From Bog-756 sp963699345 (GTDB lineage: Bacteria; Actinomycetota; Acidimicrobiia; Acidimicrobiales; RAAP-2): 64,000 nt of DNA. Shown in pieces: positions 1-8,970 of the stretch. A model generated the notes under the pieces. It worked only from the letters and a program-made list of their open reading frames with translations, was not told the origin of the DNA and made no database searches. The stretch spans positions 1 to 64,000 of the forward strand of contig CAVOTL010000003.1 in NCBI GenBank assembly GCA_963699345.1. The letters run 5' to 3'. Numbering within the stretch: position 1 is the first letter of the stretch; the number at the start of each line of letters is the position of its first letter. Position numbers and translations under genes: made by a program.

Positions 1-1
1 C

Positions 2-1249
2 CCCGAGGCGCCGGGGACGGCGTTCGACGCCGCCACGGTGGCCAAGGACTTCCCGCTCCTCTCCCGCGAGGTGCACGGTCGTCGCATCACCTACCTCGAC
101 TCGGCCGCCTCGTCGCAGCGGCCCACCGCCGTCCTCGACGCCATGCGCGAGTACGACGAGACGACCCATGCCAACGTCCATCGGGGCGTCTACGCCATCG
201 CCGAGGAGGCCACCCGCCGTTTCGAGGTCGCCCGGGCCAACGTGGGCCGGTTCATCGGGGCGCCGGTGCCGGCCCGCGAGGTGGTCTTCACCAAGAACGC
301 CACCGAGGCGCTGAACCTGGTCGCCCACAGCTGGGGTCGCTCCAACCTGACGTCGGGCGACGTGGTGGTGCTGACCGAGATGGAGCACCACGCCAACATC
401 GTCCCGTGGCACATGCTGGCGGCCGAGCGCGGCATCGAGCTGCGGTGGCTGCCCATCGACGACGACGGGCAGCTCGTCCTCGACGAGCTCGATCGCACGC
501 TCGACGGCGCCAAGCTGCTCTCGGTCACCTGCATGTCCAACGTGCTGGGCACGCTCAACCCGGTGGCCGAACTGGCCGCCCGGGCCCACGCGGCGGGCGC
601 CCTGGTGGCGGCCGACGCCTGTCAGTGGCTGCCGCACCTGCCCACCGACGTCACCGCACTCGGCGTGGACCTGTTGGCGTTCAGTGCCCACAAGATGCTC
701 GGGCCGACCGGTATCGGGGTGCTGTGGGGCCGGGAGGAACTGCTGGCGTCCATGCCGCCCTTCCTCGGCGGGGGGGAGATGATCCTCGACGTCCGCAAGG
801 ACGGCTTCACCCCCAACGACATCCCGTGGCGGTTCGAGGCCGGCACCCCGCCCATCACCGAGGCCATCGGGCTGGGGGCGGCCGTCGACTACCTGCGGGC
901 GGTCGGCATGGACAACGTGCGGGCCCACGAGATCGCCCTGACGACCTATGCCCTGGCCGCCCTCCGGGACCGGTTCGGCGCCGGAATCCGGATCTTCGGG
1001 CCACCGCGGGCCGAGGACCGGGGCGGGGTCATCTCGTTCGCCTTCGGCGACGTCCATCCCCATGACGTCTCCCAGATCCTGGACGAGTACGGGGTGTGCG
1101 TACGGGCCGGCCACCACTGCGCCAAGCCGCTGATGCGCCGCCTGGGTGTCAACGCCACCGCCCGGGCCTCGTTCGCCCTGTACAACGACGAGCGCGATGT
1201 CGACAATCTGGTCGATGCGCTCGAGGCTGCCGGCCGGTTCTTCGGGTGA
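2..1249 (+). CDS. sufS: SufS-type cysteine desulfurase (5' end outside window)
   Basis: PLP enzyme that takes sulfur from cysteine as an enzyme persulfide and passes it to SufU for Fe-S cluster building in the cytoplasm. Counting from the GTG at 38, the PLP lysine is K219 in FSAHKMLGPTG and the catalytic cysteine is C361 in RAGHHCAKPLM, the short-loop context typical of class II (SufS) desulfurases. The reading frame is open to the left edge, and the residues before the GTG (GTAFDAATVAKDFPLL) look like the normal SufS N-terminus, so the true start is probably upstream of base 1 and the GTG at 38 is internal. The sufU gene follows 64 bp downstream on the same strand. The family call is certain; only the start is missing. 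Confidence 0.95.
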   Translation, partial: PEAPGTAFDAATVAKDFPLLSREVHGRRITYLDSAASSQRPTAVLDAMREYDETTHANVHRGVYAIAEEATRRFEVARANVGRFIGAPVPAREVVFTKNATEALNLVAHSWGRSNLTSGDVVVLTEMEHHANIVPWHMLAAERGIELRWLPIDDDGQLVLDELDRTLDGAKLLSVTCMSNVLGTLNPVAELAARAHAAGALVAADACQWLPHLPTDVTALGVDLLAFSAHKMLGPTGIGVLWGREELLASMPPFLGGGEMILDVRKDGFTPNDIPWRFEAGTPPITEAIGLGAAVDYLRAVGMDNVRAHEIALTTYALAALRDRFGAGIRIFGPPRAEDRGGVISFAFGDVHPHDVSQILDEYGVCVRAGHHCAKPLMRRLGVNATARASFALYNDERDVDNLVDALEAAGRFFG

Positions 1250-1313
1250 CCGTCCCCCGGTACGCTTGGACGCGGGTGCCGCCGCACCCCTGTGACGAAG
1301 GGACCCCGGCCTG

Positions 1314-1817
1314 ATGCCCGGCCTCGAAGACCTCTATCGCGAGATCATCCTCGACCACTACCGCTCACCACGGAACCGGGGCGAGCTCGAGTCCCCGCCG
1401 GCCGTGCGGGTCGAGGGGTTCAACCCGCTCTGTGGCGACGAGATCGTCGTGACCATCGACGTGGAGGACGGCGTCCTCGACGACATCAAGATCGCCGGAA
1501 CGGGCTGCTCCATCAGTCAGTCGTCGGCCTCCTTGATGTCGGCTGCGGTGAAGGGCAAGCCCCTGGCCGAGGTACGCGAGCTGATCGGCACGTTCAAGCA
1601 GATGATGTCGATCCACGAATCCACGCTCCCCTCCGACGGTGCCGACGGTTCCGCCGCCGAGCCCGCCGAGCCCGTGGCCATCGACGTCGACGCGCTGGGC
1701 GAACTGGCCGCCCTGCAGGGGGTGGTCAAGTTCCCGGTGCGGATCAAGTGCGCCACGCTCAGCTGGAACACGCTGAGCCAGGGCCTCGACGAGGTCACCG
1801 CCACCACGTCCGCCTGA
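1314..1817 (+). CDS. sufU: SufU sulfur-transfer/scaffold protein
   Basis: Zinc-containing sulfur acceptor partner of SufS. The three zinc cysteines are visible: C40 in NPLCGD (with D42), C65 in GTGCSIS and C146 in KCATLSW. At 167 residues it is about 20 longer than most SufU proteins; the extra length is an Ala/Glu/Asp-rich insert around residues 103-120. The ATG at 1314 opens the conserved MPGLEDLYREIILDHYR start. A TACGCT box lies at 1261-1266, about 48 nt before the ATG, so the gene may have its own promoter as well as read-through from sufS. The LCP gene converges on it 76 bp downstream. Confidence 0.95.
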   Translation: MPGLEDLYREIILDHYRSPRNRGELESPPAVRVEGFNPLCGDEIVVTIDVEDGVLDDIKIAGTGCSISQSSASLMSAAVKGKPLAEVRELIGTFKQMMSIHESTLPSDGADGSAAEPAEPVAIDVDALGELAALQGVVKFPVRIKCATLSWNTLSQGLDEVTATTSA

Positions 1818-1892
1818 ACCGGGACCACGGTCGCCGCTCCGGACGCCTCGATGCACCGGTGACCCGGCGGCCTCCGGTGGGTCCCGGGAGGC

Positions 1893-3530
1893 TCAGCCCT
1901 GGCAGGGCGTCGGATCGAAGCTGGTGTCGATGGTCGTCGTCGTGACCGACGTGGTCGACGTCGACGGCGTGGACCCGCCGCCGGAGTAGGAGCCGGAGGG
2001 CTCCGTCGTCGTGGTGGTGGTCGTCTCCTCCCCGCCGTAGGGGTCGGGTGGCGGCGTCTCGGCCGACGGCGCGGGGGCACCCAGGAACTGGCTGATCACC
2101 TGGTCCGCCTGCGGCTGCTGGACGTAGAGGACGGAGCCGAGCGAGGCGAACTCGGACGACTCCGCGCTGTAGGTGGGCAGTGTCGCCGTCGCCAGGTTGG
2201 TCGAAGCGAAGTCCCGGAACTCCTGGGCCAGCTGCACGAGTTCGGAGATGGTGAAGGTCGAGTCGATCGTCACGCCCTGGACCACGGAGCCGATGAACGC
2301 ATTCAGGGTCAGCGGGTTGTACTGCTTCTCGGCCTGGTTGATGAGGGCCTTGAGGAAGGCGTTCTGCCGCTGGATGCGACCGAAGTCGCTGGTGCCGTCG
2401 TACATCCATTCGCCGTCCTGGTAGTACTCGTAGTGACGGCTCCGGGCCACCGCCAGCGCATAGCCCCCGTTCACGTGCTGGCAGCCCGTCTGGGTGATGT
2501 CGAGGCCGGTGTAGAGGTCCCGGGCCGGGTACGGGAAGTCGAGATACACGCCGCCGATGGCGTCGACCGCCCCCCGGAAGCCGAGGAAGTTCAGCTGGAC
2601 CACGTGCTCGATGGGGATCCCGAAGTTGGCTTCGATGGTCTGGACCAGCTGGTCCGGCCCGGTGGCGTAGGTGGAGTTGATGCGGTTGTAGGTGCCGGTC
2701 TGGCTGGTGTCGCCGGCCACCGTGACCATGGTGTCCCGGGGAATCGACAGCACGCTGATCTGGCCCGTCGCCGGCACGACGTGGACGATCTTCACGACGT
2801 CACTCCGCTGACCGCCGGCGGTGGCCTCGCTGCCGTAGGCCGCCACATCGGCCGGGGTGAACCCGTCCCGCGAGTCCGAGCCGATCAGCAGCACGTTGAA
2901 CGGTGCACCGGGCGGCACGACCCGGAGGTGGTGGACGGTCACTTTGGTGACCTGGTGGAACCGGTACTGCACATAGAAGTACCCGGTCGTCACCCCGATG
3001 AGCGTGAGCGACACGACGATGACGGCGGACAGCAGCACCCAGTCCAGCCAGGTGCGCTTGCGCTTCGTACGCTTCCCCCTGGCCGCGGTGGCGGTGCGGG
3101 CCTCGCGCCGCTCCCTGCGGGTCATCGCCGTGCCGTGGTCGGCCCCGCCGGCGGCTGTCGCCCCGCCCATGGCGGCCAGGAGGTCGGCGCCGGATGCGTC
3201 TCCACCCGGGCCGGAGGATCCCGTGGAGGCTCCCCGGGATGCCGCCACCGTTCCCGTCAGGTCCGATGGCTCGTCCGTCGGGTCGGTGGGTTCGGAGGGA
3301 TCTCCCGGACCGGGACCACCACCGTGACCGTCACCGGACCGACCGACGCCCTCACCGTCGACAGGATCGGCGTCCATCGGGGTGGCGGGGCCGTCGCCAG
3401 CCGCGCCGGAACCCCCGTCCCCGTCCGGTGCTGGGGTTCCCGGGACGGTCCCGCCCGCGCCGGAATCGTCCGCATCGGAGCGTCGTCCGGCGCTGTGGGC
3501 GCCCTTGCGGCGGCGATCTCGGCGGGCCAT
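1893..3530 (-). CDS. LytR-CpsA-Psr (LCP) family wall glycopolymer transferase
   Basis: A 545-residue membrane-anchored protein. Residues 1-150 are a long, charged, Gly/Asp-rich cytoplasmic region. One membrane segment lies near residues 160-187 (WLDWVLLSAVIVVSLTLIG). The extracellular LCP domain begins near residue 210 (VLLIGSDSRDGF) and carries the family's Arg/Asp-rich motifs (SIPRDTMV; FGRIQRQNAFLKALI). The C-terminus is a Thr/Ser/Gly tail. LCP proteins attach teichoic-acid or arabinogalactan-type polymers to peptidoglycan. The start ATG has no clear Shine-Dalgarno; a TAGCGT box sits 6 nt upstream (complement of 3537-3542), suggesting a leaderless mRNA. The gene is unrelated to the SUF genes on both sides. 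Confidence 0.9.
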   Translation of the reverse strand: MARRDRRRKGAHSAGRRSDADDSGAGGTVPGTPAPDGDGGSGAAGDGPATPMDADPVDGEGVGRSGDGHGGGPGPGDPSEPTDPTDEPSDLTGTVAASRGASTGSSGPGGDASGADLLAAMGGATAAGGADHGTAMTRRERREARTATAARGKRTKRKRTWLDWVLLSAVIVVSLTLIGVTTGYFYVQYRFHQVTKVTVHHLRVVPPGAPFNVLLIGSDSRDGFTPADVAAYGSEATAGGQRSDVVKIVHVVPATGQISVLSIPRDTMVTVAGDTSQTGTYNRINSTYATGPDQLVQTIEANFGIPIEHVVQLNFLGFRGAVDAIGGVYLDFPYPARDLYTGLDITQTGCQHVNGGYALAVARSRHYEYYQDGEWMYDGTSDFGRIQRQNAFLKALINQAEKQYNPLTLNAFIGSVVQGVTIDSTFTISELVQLAQEFRDFASTNLATATLPTYSAESSEFASLGSVLYVQQPQADQVISQFLGAPAPSAETPPPDPYGGEETTTTTTTEPSGSYSGGGSTPSTSTTSVTTTTIDTSFDPTPCQG

Positions 3531-3613
3531 GGGCTGACGCTAGCAATCCGGACCCCGCCCAACGGGTCACTCCGTCCGATCGCTCGGGATCGCGGAGGAA
3601 GGCGGGCGCCGGA

Positions 3614-4351
3614 TCAGCTGTAGGCGGCGTACCCGGTGCGGTCGACGATCTCGGCCAGATCCGCACCCCCGGTGGCGACGACCCGACCCGAGGACAGCAC
3701 GTGGACCACGTCGGGATGCAGCACGTCGAGCAGCCGGCGGAAGTGGGTGATGGCCAGGACGCCCAGGCCCCACTCGGTGGTCGCCTCCTGCACCCGGCGC
3801 CCGACGTCGGCCAGGGCGTCGACGTCGAGCCCCGAGTCGATCTCGTCGAGGACGGCGAACCGGGGGCGCAGCACCCCCAGCTGGAGCGTCTCGTTGCGCT
3901 TGCGTTCTCCACCGGACAGGTCGACGTTGAGGGGCCGGACGAGGAAGCGCTCGTCGAAGCCGATCCGACCGGCCTCGACCCGCAGGCGCCCGGTCAGGTC
4001 GGGATCCGGTCCCCCGGCCGGGACACTCTGGCGGGCGGCGCCGAGTGACTCGAGCAACGACACACCGGGTACCTCGATGGGGTGTTGCATGGCCAGGAAC
4101 AGCCCGGCCCGGGCACGTTGCCAGGTGGGGAGCGCCAGCAGGTCGACACCGTCGAGGGTGACCGACCCGCCCAGGATCTCGTAGCCCGGCCTCCCCATGA
4201 GGACGTGGGCCAACGTGCTCTTGCCCGAGCCGTTGGGACCCATGACGGCGTGGACCTCGCCGCTGCGGACGGTGAGGGTCACCCCGGACAGGATCTCCCG
4301 GCCCGGGATGCCGGCCCGGAGATCCTCGATGACGAGCTCGCCGGTGCTCAC
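3614..4351 (-). CDS. sufC: SufC Fe-S assembly ATPase
   Basis: ABC-type ATPase of the SufBCD scaffold, 245 residues, the usual size. Visible motifs are Walker A GPNGSGKSTL, signature LSGGERKRNE and Walker B FAVLDEIDSGLD. I chose GTG 4351 because its sequence (VSTGELVIEDLRAGI) matches family N-termini and because the GTG overlaps the stop of the upstream Rieske gene as GTGA, a coupling arrangement. The frame is open further upstream, but that extension is the shadow of the Rieske gene. It is the last gene of the sufD-Rieske-sufC run. Confidence 0.95.
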   Translation of the reverse strand: MSTGELVIEDLRAGIPGREILSGVTLTVRSGEVHAVMGPNGSGKSTLAHVLMGRPGYEILGGSVTLDGVDLLALPTWQRARAGLFLAMQHPIEVPGVSLLESLGAARQSVPAGGPDPDLTGRLRVEAGRIGFDERFLVRPLNVDLSGGERKRNETLQLGVLRPRFAVLDEIDSGLDVDALADVGRRVQEATTEWGLGVLAITHFRRLLDVLHPDVVHVLSSGRVVATGGADLAEIVDRTGYAAYS

Positions 4352-4695
4352 GGGACCACCACCGAGACCTGACCGTCGGCGACGACCACCTCGTAGACCG
4401 GCACCGGGCGGGTGGCCGGGAGCGAGCACGGAGCGCCGGTGCGGAGGTCGAAGGTCGAACCGTGCTTGGCGCACTCGATCTCGCACTCCGCCGGCCACAC
4501 CTCGCCGTCGGCCAACGAGAAGTCCTCGTGGCTGCACCGGTCCCCCACGGCGTGGAACTCGTCGTCGATGCGCACGAGGGCCACCCGCAGGCCGGCGACG
4601 TCGAAGCGCCGGGCGTGGCCGGGGGCGATGTCGTCGACCGCACAGAGCCGCGCCGTGGTCGCTCCGTCCGCGTGCTCCACGAGGTCCTCAGCCAT
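4348..4695 (-). CDS. Rieske-type [2Fe-2S] ferredoxin in suf operon
   Basis: A 115-residue soluble Rieske domain. Both cluster-binding boxes are intact: CSH in DRCSHEDFSL and CAKH in IECAKHGSTFDL. It resembles the small Rieske proteins encoded in actinobacterial suf operons, where an electron-transfer role is assumed. Its ATG overlaps the sufD stop by 8 bases and its stop overlaps the sufC GTG, so sufD-Rieske-sufC are tightly coupled. No membrane segment is present. Confidence 0.9.
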   Translation of the reverse strand: MAEDLVEHADGATTARLCAVDDIAPGHARRFDVAGLRVALVRIDDEFHAVGDRCSHEDFSLADGEVWPAECEIECAKHGSTFDLRTGAPCSLPATRPVPVYEVVVADGQVSVVVP

Positions 4696-6178
4696 GGGAC
4701 ACCCCCGCCCGGGTCGCCAGCGTGCGTCCCACCAGACCGCGCACGCCCGGCACCGGCACCTGATCGGCGATGCTCTCGAAGAACCCGGCCACGATCAGCT
4801 GTTCGGCCCGGTCCGGCTCGACGCCCCGGGACTCGAGGTAGTAGCGCTGGTCCTCGTCCACCGGGCCCACGGTCGAGCCGTGACTGCACTTCACGTCGTT
4901 CTCCTCGATGTCGAGATTGGGGACCGAGTCGGCGTGCGCCCCCTCGTCGAGCACCAGGTTGTGGTTCGTCTGGAGGGCGTCGGACTTGACCGCGCCCCGG
5001 CGGACCCGGATGAGACCGCTGTAGACCGAGTGGGAGGTGTCGGCGACGGCCCCCATGAACAGGAGGTCGCTGGTCGTCCGCGGGGCACGGTGGTCCTGGA
5101 GGGTCCGGAAGTCCAGCATCTGGTCGTCACGACCGAAGAAGGCGGCCCGGAGACGACTCGACCCGGACTCGCCCGTCAGCGCCGAGTCGGTCCGCAGCCG
5201 GGCGTAGCTGCCACCGAGGGCCACGGCGTAGCTCGAGAGGGCGGCGTCGGCCCCGATGGTGCTCGCCTGGTGGGCCAGCTGCCACGTGGCGCTGCCCAAC
5301 GCCTGGATCGAGACGTAGGCGAGCGACGCCCCGTCCGCCACGCCCAACTCGGTCACCGGCACCACCAGGCGTTCGGCCGGCGGACCGCCCGGACCCATGA
5401 GATCGGTCGGCGTCCCGGCCAGCAGTCCGCTGTCGGCGTCGACCACGATCTCGACGACGCCGGCGGCGGAGCCCGCCCCGGCCCGGACGACCGTGCGAGG
5501 AAACACCGCTCCCCCCGCCGCACCGGTCACCACGTGGACGACGACGACCGGATCGGCGACGACGGCGGACGGCTGCACGTCGACGACCACCGGATCGATG
5601 GCGAACGCCTCGTTGAGCAGGGGGAAGTCGTGGGCGTCGGCCAGCACCCCGCCGAGCAGCGTCGATCCCTCGGCGTGGTCACCCGCCCGGCCGAGCGAGA
5701 CGACGTCGTCCCCGACCGTCGAGGAGACCGTGGCCAGCACGCCGTTGATCGTCACCACCAGCCCGCTCCGGGGCCCGAGGCCGTCGACCAGCGCATGGAT
5801 GCGCTCGGAGGGAGAGGGTCCCGGAGCGTCGCCGGCCCGGGACGGACCGGCTGGACGGAACCGGTCGAGGTCCAGCTGGTCGATCCGGCTGTACCGCCAG
5901 ACCTCGTCCTTTTCCGTCGGCAGCGGCGACGACACGAAGGCCTCGGCCGCCGCGGCGCGGCGGGCCGACAGCCAGGGAGGGCCGGGCAGGGCGGTGGCGA
6001 TGTCAGGGGTGAACGTGGGCAGGATCGGGACCTCTCGCGGTTCGAGGCCCGGACGACGAGCCTCGGCCCCCGATACTACTGGGCCACCGGAGGGTGCCCA
6101 CCGGGGCGCGACGGCGGGGCGCGCCGGCGGGGCGGCGGGCGCGACCTCCCCGGACCGGGCCCTACGCTGGACGTCCAT
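4688..6178 (-). CDS. sufD: SufD Fe-S assembly scaffold subunit
   Basis: SufB-paralogous beta-helix subunit of the SufBCD complex. Recognisable blocks are TEKDEVWRYSRIDQL near the N-terminus and the C-terminal NHNLVLDEGAHADSVPNLDI and KCSHGSTVGPVDEDQRYYLE. The ATG at 6178 is the only ATG/GTG before the conserved region, has GGAGGGAG about 6 nt upstream, and gives 496 residues, but its first 52 residues are low-complexity Ala/Pro/Arg. The protein of normal length (about 444) would begin at a CTG at 6022, preceded by GAGAGG, with a TAGTAT box upstream. Family certain; start uncertain. Confidence 0.9.
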   Translation of the reverse strand: MDVQRRARSGEVAPAAPPARPAVAPRWAPSGGPVVSGAEARRPGLEPREVPILPTFTPDIATALPGPPWLSARRAAAAEAFVSSPLPTEKDEVWRYSRIDQLDLDRFRPAGPSRAGDAPGPSPSERIHALVDGLGPRSGLVVTINGVLATVSSTVGDDVVSLGRAGDHAEGSTLLGGVLADAHDFPLLNEAFAIDPVVVDVQPSAVVADPVVVVHVVTGAAGGAVFPRTVVRAGAGSAAGVVEIVVDADSGLLAGTPTDLMGPGGPPAERLVVPVTELGVADGASLAYVSIQALGSATWQLAHQASTIGADAALSSYAVALGGSYARLRTDSALTGESGSSRLRAAFFGRDDQMLDFRTLQDHRAPRTTSDLLFMGAVADTSHSVYSGLIRVRRGAVKSDALQTNHNLVLDEGAHADSVPNLDIEENDVKCSHGSTVGPVDEDQRYYLESRGVEPDRAEQLIVAGFFESIADQVPVPGVRGLVGRTLATRAGVSHG

Positions 6179-7028
6179 GAGCGCTCCCTCCATCGACTCG
6201 TTCTCCTCCGACGTCCTGACCGTCGAGGTCGCCGACCAGGTGGCCACGCTGTGGCTGGACCGTCCGGAGAAGCGCAACGCCATGGGTCCCGCGTTCTGGG
6301 AGGACCTCCCCCGGGCCATGGCCGCCATCGGAGCCGAGCCGAGCGTCCGGGCCGTGGTGGTGGCGGCCAAGGGGCCCCACTTCTCGGTCGGGCTCGACCT
6401 GGTCGCCATGTCCGAGGTGCTCAGCGGCGGCCCGGCCGACGGTCCCCGGCTGTCGGCGGCCGCCCGTTCCGCCCGCCAGCGGTCGGAGATCCTCCGCTTG
6501 CAGGCCTCCGTCACCGCGGTGGCCGACTGCAAGGTCCCGGTCATCGCCGCGGTGCACGGGTGGTGCATCGGCGGCGGCGTCGACCTCATCGCCGCCTGCG
6601 ACATCCGGCTGGCCAGCGCCGATGCCCAGTTCTCGGTGCGGGAGGCCAAGGTCGCCATCGTGGCCGACCTGGGCAGCCTCCAGCGACTGCCCGCCATCAT
6701 CCGCAAGGGACACGTGGCCGAGCTGGCGTACACCGGGAAGGACATCGGCGCCGAGCGGGCGGCCTCGATCGGCCTGGTCAACCACGTGAGCGCCGATGCG
6801 GAGGGCGTGCTGGCCGACGCCCGGGCCATGGCCGCCGAGATCGCCGCCAACTCCCCCGTGGCCGTCCAGGGCACCAAGGCCGTGCTGACCGTCTCCGAGG
6901 ACCGCAGCGTGGCCGAGGGTCTCGAGTACGTCGCCACGTGGAACTCGGCGTTCCTCGCCTCGGACGACCTCGTCGAGGCGATGACGGCCTTCATGGAGAA
7001 GCGGCCCGCCGACTTCACCGGCCGGTAG
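6177..7028 (+). CDS. Enoyl-CoA hydratase/isomerase (crotonase) family protein
   Basis: A 283-residue crotonase-fold acyl-CoA enzyme. The oxyanion-hole blocks are HFSVGLDLVAM and GWCIGGGVDLIAACDIRLAS. The stretch AKVAIVADLGSLQRLPAII resembles the ADVGTLQRLP block of dienoyl-CoA isomerases (ECH1 type) more than plain hydratases, so isomerase activity is possible. A TACGCT box lies 8 nt before the ATG, consistent with a leaderless transcript. It is inserted on the opposite strand between sufD and the rest of the suf genes, and its ATG shares two bases with the annotated sufD ATG on the other strand. Confidence 0.88.
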   Translation: MSAPSIDSFSSDVLTVEVADQVATLWLDRPEKRNAMGPAFWEDLPRAMAAIGAEPSVRAVVVAAKGPHFSVGLDLVAMSEVLSGGPADGPRLSAAARSARQRSEILRLQASVTAVADCKVPVIAAVHGWCIGGGVDLIAACDIRLASADAQFSVREAKVAIVADLGSLQRLPAIIRKGHVAELAYTGKDIGAERAASIGLVNHVSADAEGVLADARAMAAEIAANSPVAVQGTKAVLTVSEDRSVAEGLEYVATWNSAFLASDDLVEAMTAFMEKRPADFTGR

Positions 7029-7031
7029 GTC

Positions 7032-7104
7032 CACCGCCACCGGTCGGCGGGAGACCGGGCGCCCGCCGGGGAAGCCGGGGCCGTGCGGCCCGACGGTGGC
7101 GGTG
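7032..7104. terminator. Long inverted repeat between convergent genes
   Basis: CACCGCCACCG (7032-7042) pairs perfectly with CGGTGGCGGTG (7094-7104). With one bulge the stem extends through TCGG/CCGA. It lies between the stop of the crotonase gene and the stop of the small Cys protein, so it could end transcription from both sides. There is no T-tract, as is common in high-GC actinobacteria. Confidence 0.45.
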
Positions 7105-7122
7105 TTCGAGGGGCTCAGCCCG

Positions 7123-7458
7123 TCAGCGCTTGCGCCGCCACCATCTGCGCCCGTTCTTCTCGTCCTCGGCCCGTACATCGGCCAGGACCTCGGGGGCGAC
7201 GGAGTTGACGATGTCCTCGGCGCTGTCGAGCACGCTGGCCGCCTCCTCGCCCGGGACGTCGGGCATGGGCTCGAGGGCCGGTTCCACCAGGGAGCCGTGG
7301 GCCCAGCCGACGTCGGCCAACCGGGGGGTGTAGGAAGGACAGTCGTCGGGGCACTTCCAGGGCGCCTCGGGTGCCAGGTCGAGCACGCAGAACCGCGCCA
7401 CCTCGCCCGAGTCGTAGGTCCGGCTCTGGAAATGCTTGCACTCTTCACGCATGGGCAT
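7123..7458 (-). CDS. Small Cys-containing protein of the suf locus
   Basis: About 111 residues from the ATG at 7458 (MPMREECKHFQSRTYDSG), which has GAGGGAG 7 nt upstream; longer in-frame starts lack this and extend toward the sufB end. Four cysteines sit in the first 40 residues (EECKHF, ARFCVLD, WKCPDDCPSY), a spacing that could bind a metal or Fe-S cluster, followed by an acidic middle and a basic Arg/Trp/Lys tail. It lies 65 bp downstream of sufB on the same strand, so co-transcription and a role in Fe-S metabolism are plausible inference. I do not recognise a named family. Confidence 0.7.
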   Translation of the reverse strand: MPMREECKHFQSRTYDSGEVARFCVLDLAPEAPWKCPDDCPSYTPRLADVGWAHGSLVEPALEPMPDVPGEEAASVLDSAEDIVNSVAPEVLADVRAEDEKNGRRWWRRKR

Positions 7459-7523
7459 GGACGGGCTCCCTCGTCTAAGTCGGACCATTGTGGCGCAGCC
7501 CGGGCGCCACCCGCGCCACCGGC

Positions 7524-8923
7524 TCAGCCGATGGATCCCTCCATCTGGAGCTCGATGAGGCGGCTCCACTCGACGGCGTACTCCATCGGGAGGGTGCGGG
7601 TGATCGGCTCGATGAAGCCGTTCACGATCATGCCCATCGCCTGCGTCTCGGACAGGCCGCGGCTCATGAGGTAGAAGAGCTGGTCGTCACCGACCTTGGA
7701 CACGGTGGCCTCGTGGCCGATCCGGGCGTCGCGCTCCCCCACCTCCATGTACGGCTTCGTCTCGGAGACCGAGATGTCGTCGAGCAGCAGCGCGTCGCAC
7801 CGCACGAAGCTCCGCGCGTTCTTGGCACCCTCGTCGACATGGACGAGCCCGCGGTAGGTGGTGATGCCGGCGTCCTTGGAGATCGACTTGGAGACGATGG
7901 TCGACGTCGTCTCCGGCGCGGCGTGGATCATCTTGGCCCCGGCGTCCTGGTGCTGGCCGGCCCCGGCATAGGCCACCGAGAGCACCTCACCCGAGGCCTT
8001 CGGCCCCATCAGGTAGACGCTCGGGTACTTCATGGTGAGGCGCGAGCCGATGTTGCCGTCGATCCACTCGACGTGGGCCTCGGCCTCCGCCCGGGCCCGC
8101 TTGGTGACCAGGTTGTAGACGTTGTTGGACCAGTTCTGGATCGTCGTGTACGTGATCCGGGACCCTCGAGGGCGACGAGTTCGACGACCGCGGAGTGCAG
8201 CGAGTCGGTGGTGTACACCGGCGCCGAGCATCCCTCGATGTAGTGCACCTGGGAGCCGACGTCGGCGATGATCAGGGTCCGCTCGAACTGGCCCATGTTC
8301 TCGGCGTTGATGCGGAAGTAGGCCTGGAGCGGTTGGTCGACCACGACCCCGGGCGGCACGTAGATGAACGAACCGCCGGACCACACCGCGGAGTTGAGCG
8401 CCGCGAACTTGTTGTCATTGGGCGGGATCACGGTGCCGAAGTACTTGCGGACGAGGTCGGGGTGCTCGCGGAGGGCGGTGTCCATGTCGCAGAAGATGAT
8501 GCCCAGCGCCTCGAGGTCCTCGCGATTGCGGTGGAACACGACCTCGGACTCGTACTGGGCGGTCACGCCGGCGAGGTACTTCCGCTCCGCCTCGGGGATG
8601 CCCAGCTTCTCGTAGGTGTTCTTGATGGCGTCGGGCAGGTCGTTCCAGTCCTCCACCTGACCCGACGTCGGCTTGATGTAGTAGTAGATGTCGTCGAAGT
8701 CGAGGTCCGGCATGTTCACGGCGAACCATGCCGCCATCGGGCGACGGTCGAACCGCTGCAGCGCCCGGAGCCGGAAGTCCCGCATCCAGTCGGGTTCCTT
8801 CTTCATCGCCGACATCTCGCGCACGATCGCCTCGTTGAGGCCCTTCTTGGGCTTGAAGACGTAGTCCTCTGCGTCGGACCACCCCAGCTTGTACTTGCCG
8901 AGGTCGAGGTCGGTGGACGTCAT
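7524..8923 (-). CDS. sufB: SufB Fe-S assembly scaffold (one frameshift)
   Basis: Core scaffold subunit of SufBCD. The N-terminal part (MTSTDLDLGKYKLGWSDAED to SLHSAVVELVALEG) and the C-terminal part (RITYTTIQNWSNNVYNLVTK to the end) lie in different frames and join at about 8160-8172. One base is missing relative to an intact gene: the span is 1400 nt, and adding one gives exactly 467 codons, the normal SufB size. All conserved blocks are present on both sides (for example WSGGSFIYVPPGV and FVRCDALLLDD), so a consensus error is more likely than a dead gene. ATG 8923 is preceded by AGGAGC. Confidence 0.9.
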
Positions 8924-8958
8924 ACGCGCTCCTGGTCGATCGAGGGCGATAATTTCCC

Positions 8959-8970
8959 CTATCCAGATAG
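8959..8970. promoter_or_regulatory. Inverted repeat in sufB/oligopeptidase divergent promoter
   Basis: CTATC-CA-GATAG lies in an AT-rich patch (8949-8976) that stands out from its GC-rich surroundings, 36 bp upstream of sufB and 49 bp upstream of the divergent oligopeptidase gene. Its position suits a repressor site for suf expression. No sufR-like regulator gene is adjacent, so the regulator is unknown. Confidence 0.4.

Noticed and set aside
4412..7333. 973-codon + strand open frame over the suf genes
   Set aside because: It is antisense to sufD, Rieske and sufC, which have conserved motifs; Arg/His/Gly-rich translation is typical of a GC-rich shadow frame.
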